The notes beneath the pieces are model-generated. The model was not told where the DNA came from and searched no databases. It saw only the letters and a program-made list of their open reading frames with translations. A stretch of 64,000 nt of DNA, from contig NZ_VFTC01000016.1 in assembly GCF_007003975.1 (NCBI RefSeq), positions 89,328 to 153,327 of the forward strand. The letters run 5' to 3'. Origin of the DNA: Mesorhizobium sp. WSM4306 (GTDB lineage Bacteria > Pseudomonadota > Alphaproteobacteria > Rhizobiales > Rhizobiaceae). The position numbers and the translations under genes are program-made. Within the stretch, counting starts at the first letter, position 1, and every line of letters begins with the position of its first letter. Below are positions 63,979-64,000 of the stretch, piece by piece.

Positions 63979-64000
63979 TTTTGCGCGTTTTGCGCGAGGG

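Overview
The window looks like a chromosomal segment of an alphaproteobacterium of the order Hyphomicrobiales (Rhizobiales), most likely Mesorhizobium or a close relative. The reasons are the high GC content, an irr-type Fur regulator next to fabA-fabB-fabI, the rpsT-dnaA-dnaN-recF order, the lnt-praR-metK-trmB order, a full Tad/Cpa pilus locus, and many short palindromic intergenic repeats of the type found in rhizobia. The genus call rests on remembered protein and gene-order resemblance, not on a search. No rRNA gene, tRNA gene, CRISPR array, prophage or complete insertion sequence was seen.

Layout. 1-5.5 kb: a ligase-associated Lhr-like helicase (followed by the first codons of the next gene at the window edge), an NlpC/P60 peptidase, a MarR regulator and an M17 aminopeptidase. 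5.6-18 kb: a Tad/Flp pilus locus. On the minus strand are flp, cpaA, cpaB, cpaC, cpaD, cpaE, tadA, tadB and tadC. On the plus strand, at either end, are tadD, a stand-alone secretin-N-domain protein and two TadE-type pseudopilins. An orphan PhnD-like periplasmic binding protein lies beside it. 19-28.5 kb: deoB-mutM, an enoyl-CoA hydratase, rpsT, an 850-bp dnaA leader, dnaA, dnaN, recF and moeB. 28.5-30.7 kb: a GNAT acetyltransferase tightly coupled to the two subunits of an aconitase X enzyme. 30.7-33.3 kb: a 2-hydroxyacid dehydrogenase, an SH3 protein and a methyltransferase. 33.3-36.8 kb: irr and the unsaturated fatty acid genes fabA-fabB-fabI. 37-39.7 kb: a membrane GGDEF-EAL protein whose GGDEF site is degenerate, and an RsmC-like methyltransferase.

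39.8-51.5 kb (minus strand): the transcription/translation superoperon rimP-nusA-ylxR-infB-rbfA-truB-rpsO-pnp, interrupted by two unusual passengers: a YcxB-like membrane protein between infB and rbfA, and corA between truB and rpsO. 51.6-52.3 kb: a RelE/ParE-type toxin with its own terminator, a ribbon-helix-helix antitoxin broken by a single-base frameshift, and three operator-like repeats. 52.4-63.8 kb: a small unknown protein, then a minus-strand block tsaB-rimI-plsC-miaB-phoH-ybeY-corC-(VOC)-lnt-praR-metK-trmB serving tRNA modification, ribosome maturation, lipoprotein acylation and SAM synthesis.

Most of the window is conserved housekeeping sequence. The parts that deserve a second look are the broken toxin-antitoxin promoter region, the coupled GNAT/aconitase X operon, the secretin-domain paralogue and PhnD-like protein at the pilus locus, recurring CtrA-like half-site pairs upstream of tad genes, and several families of palindromic repeats whose copies can be paired within the window.
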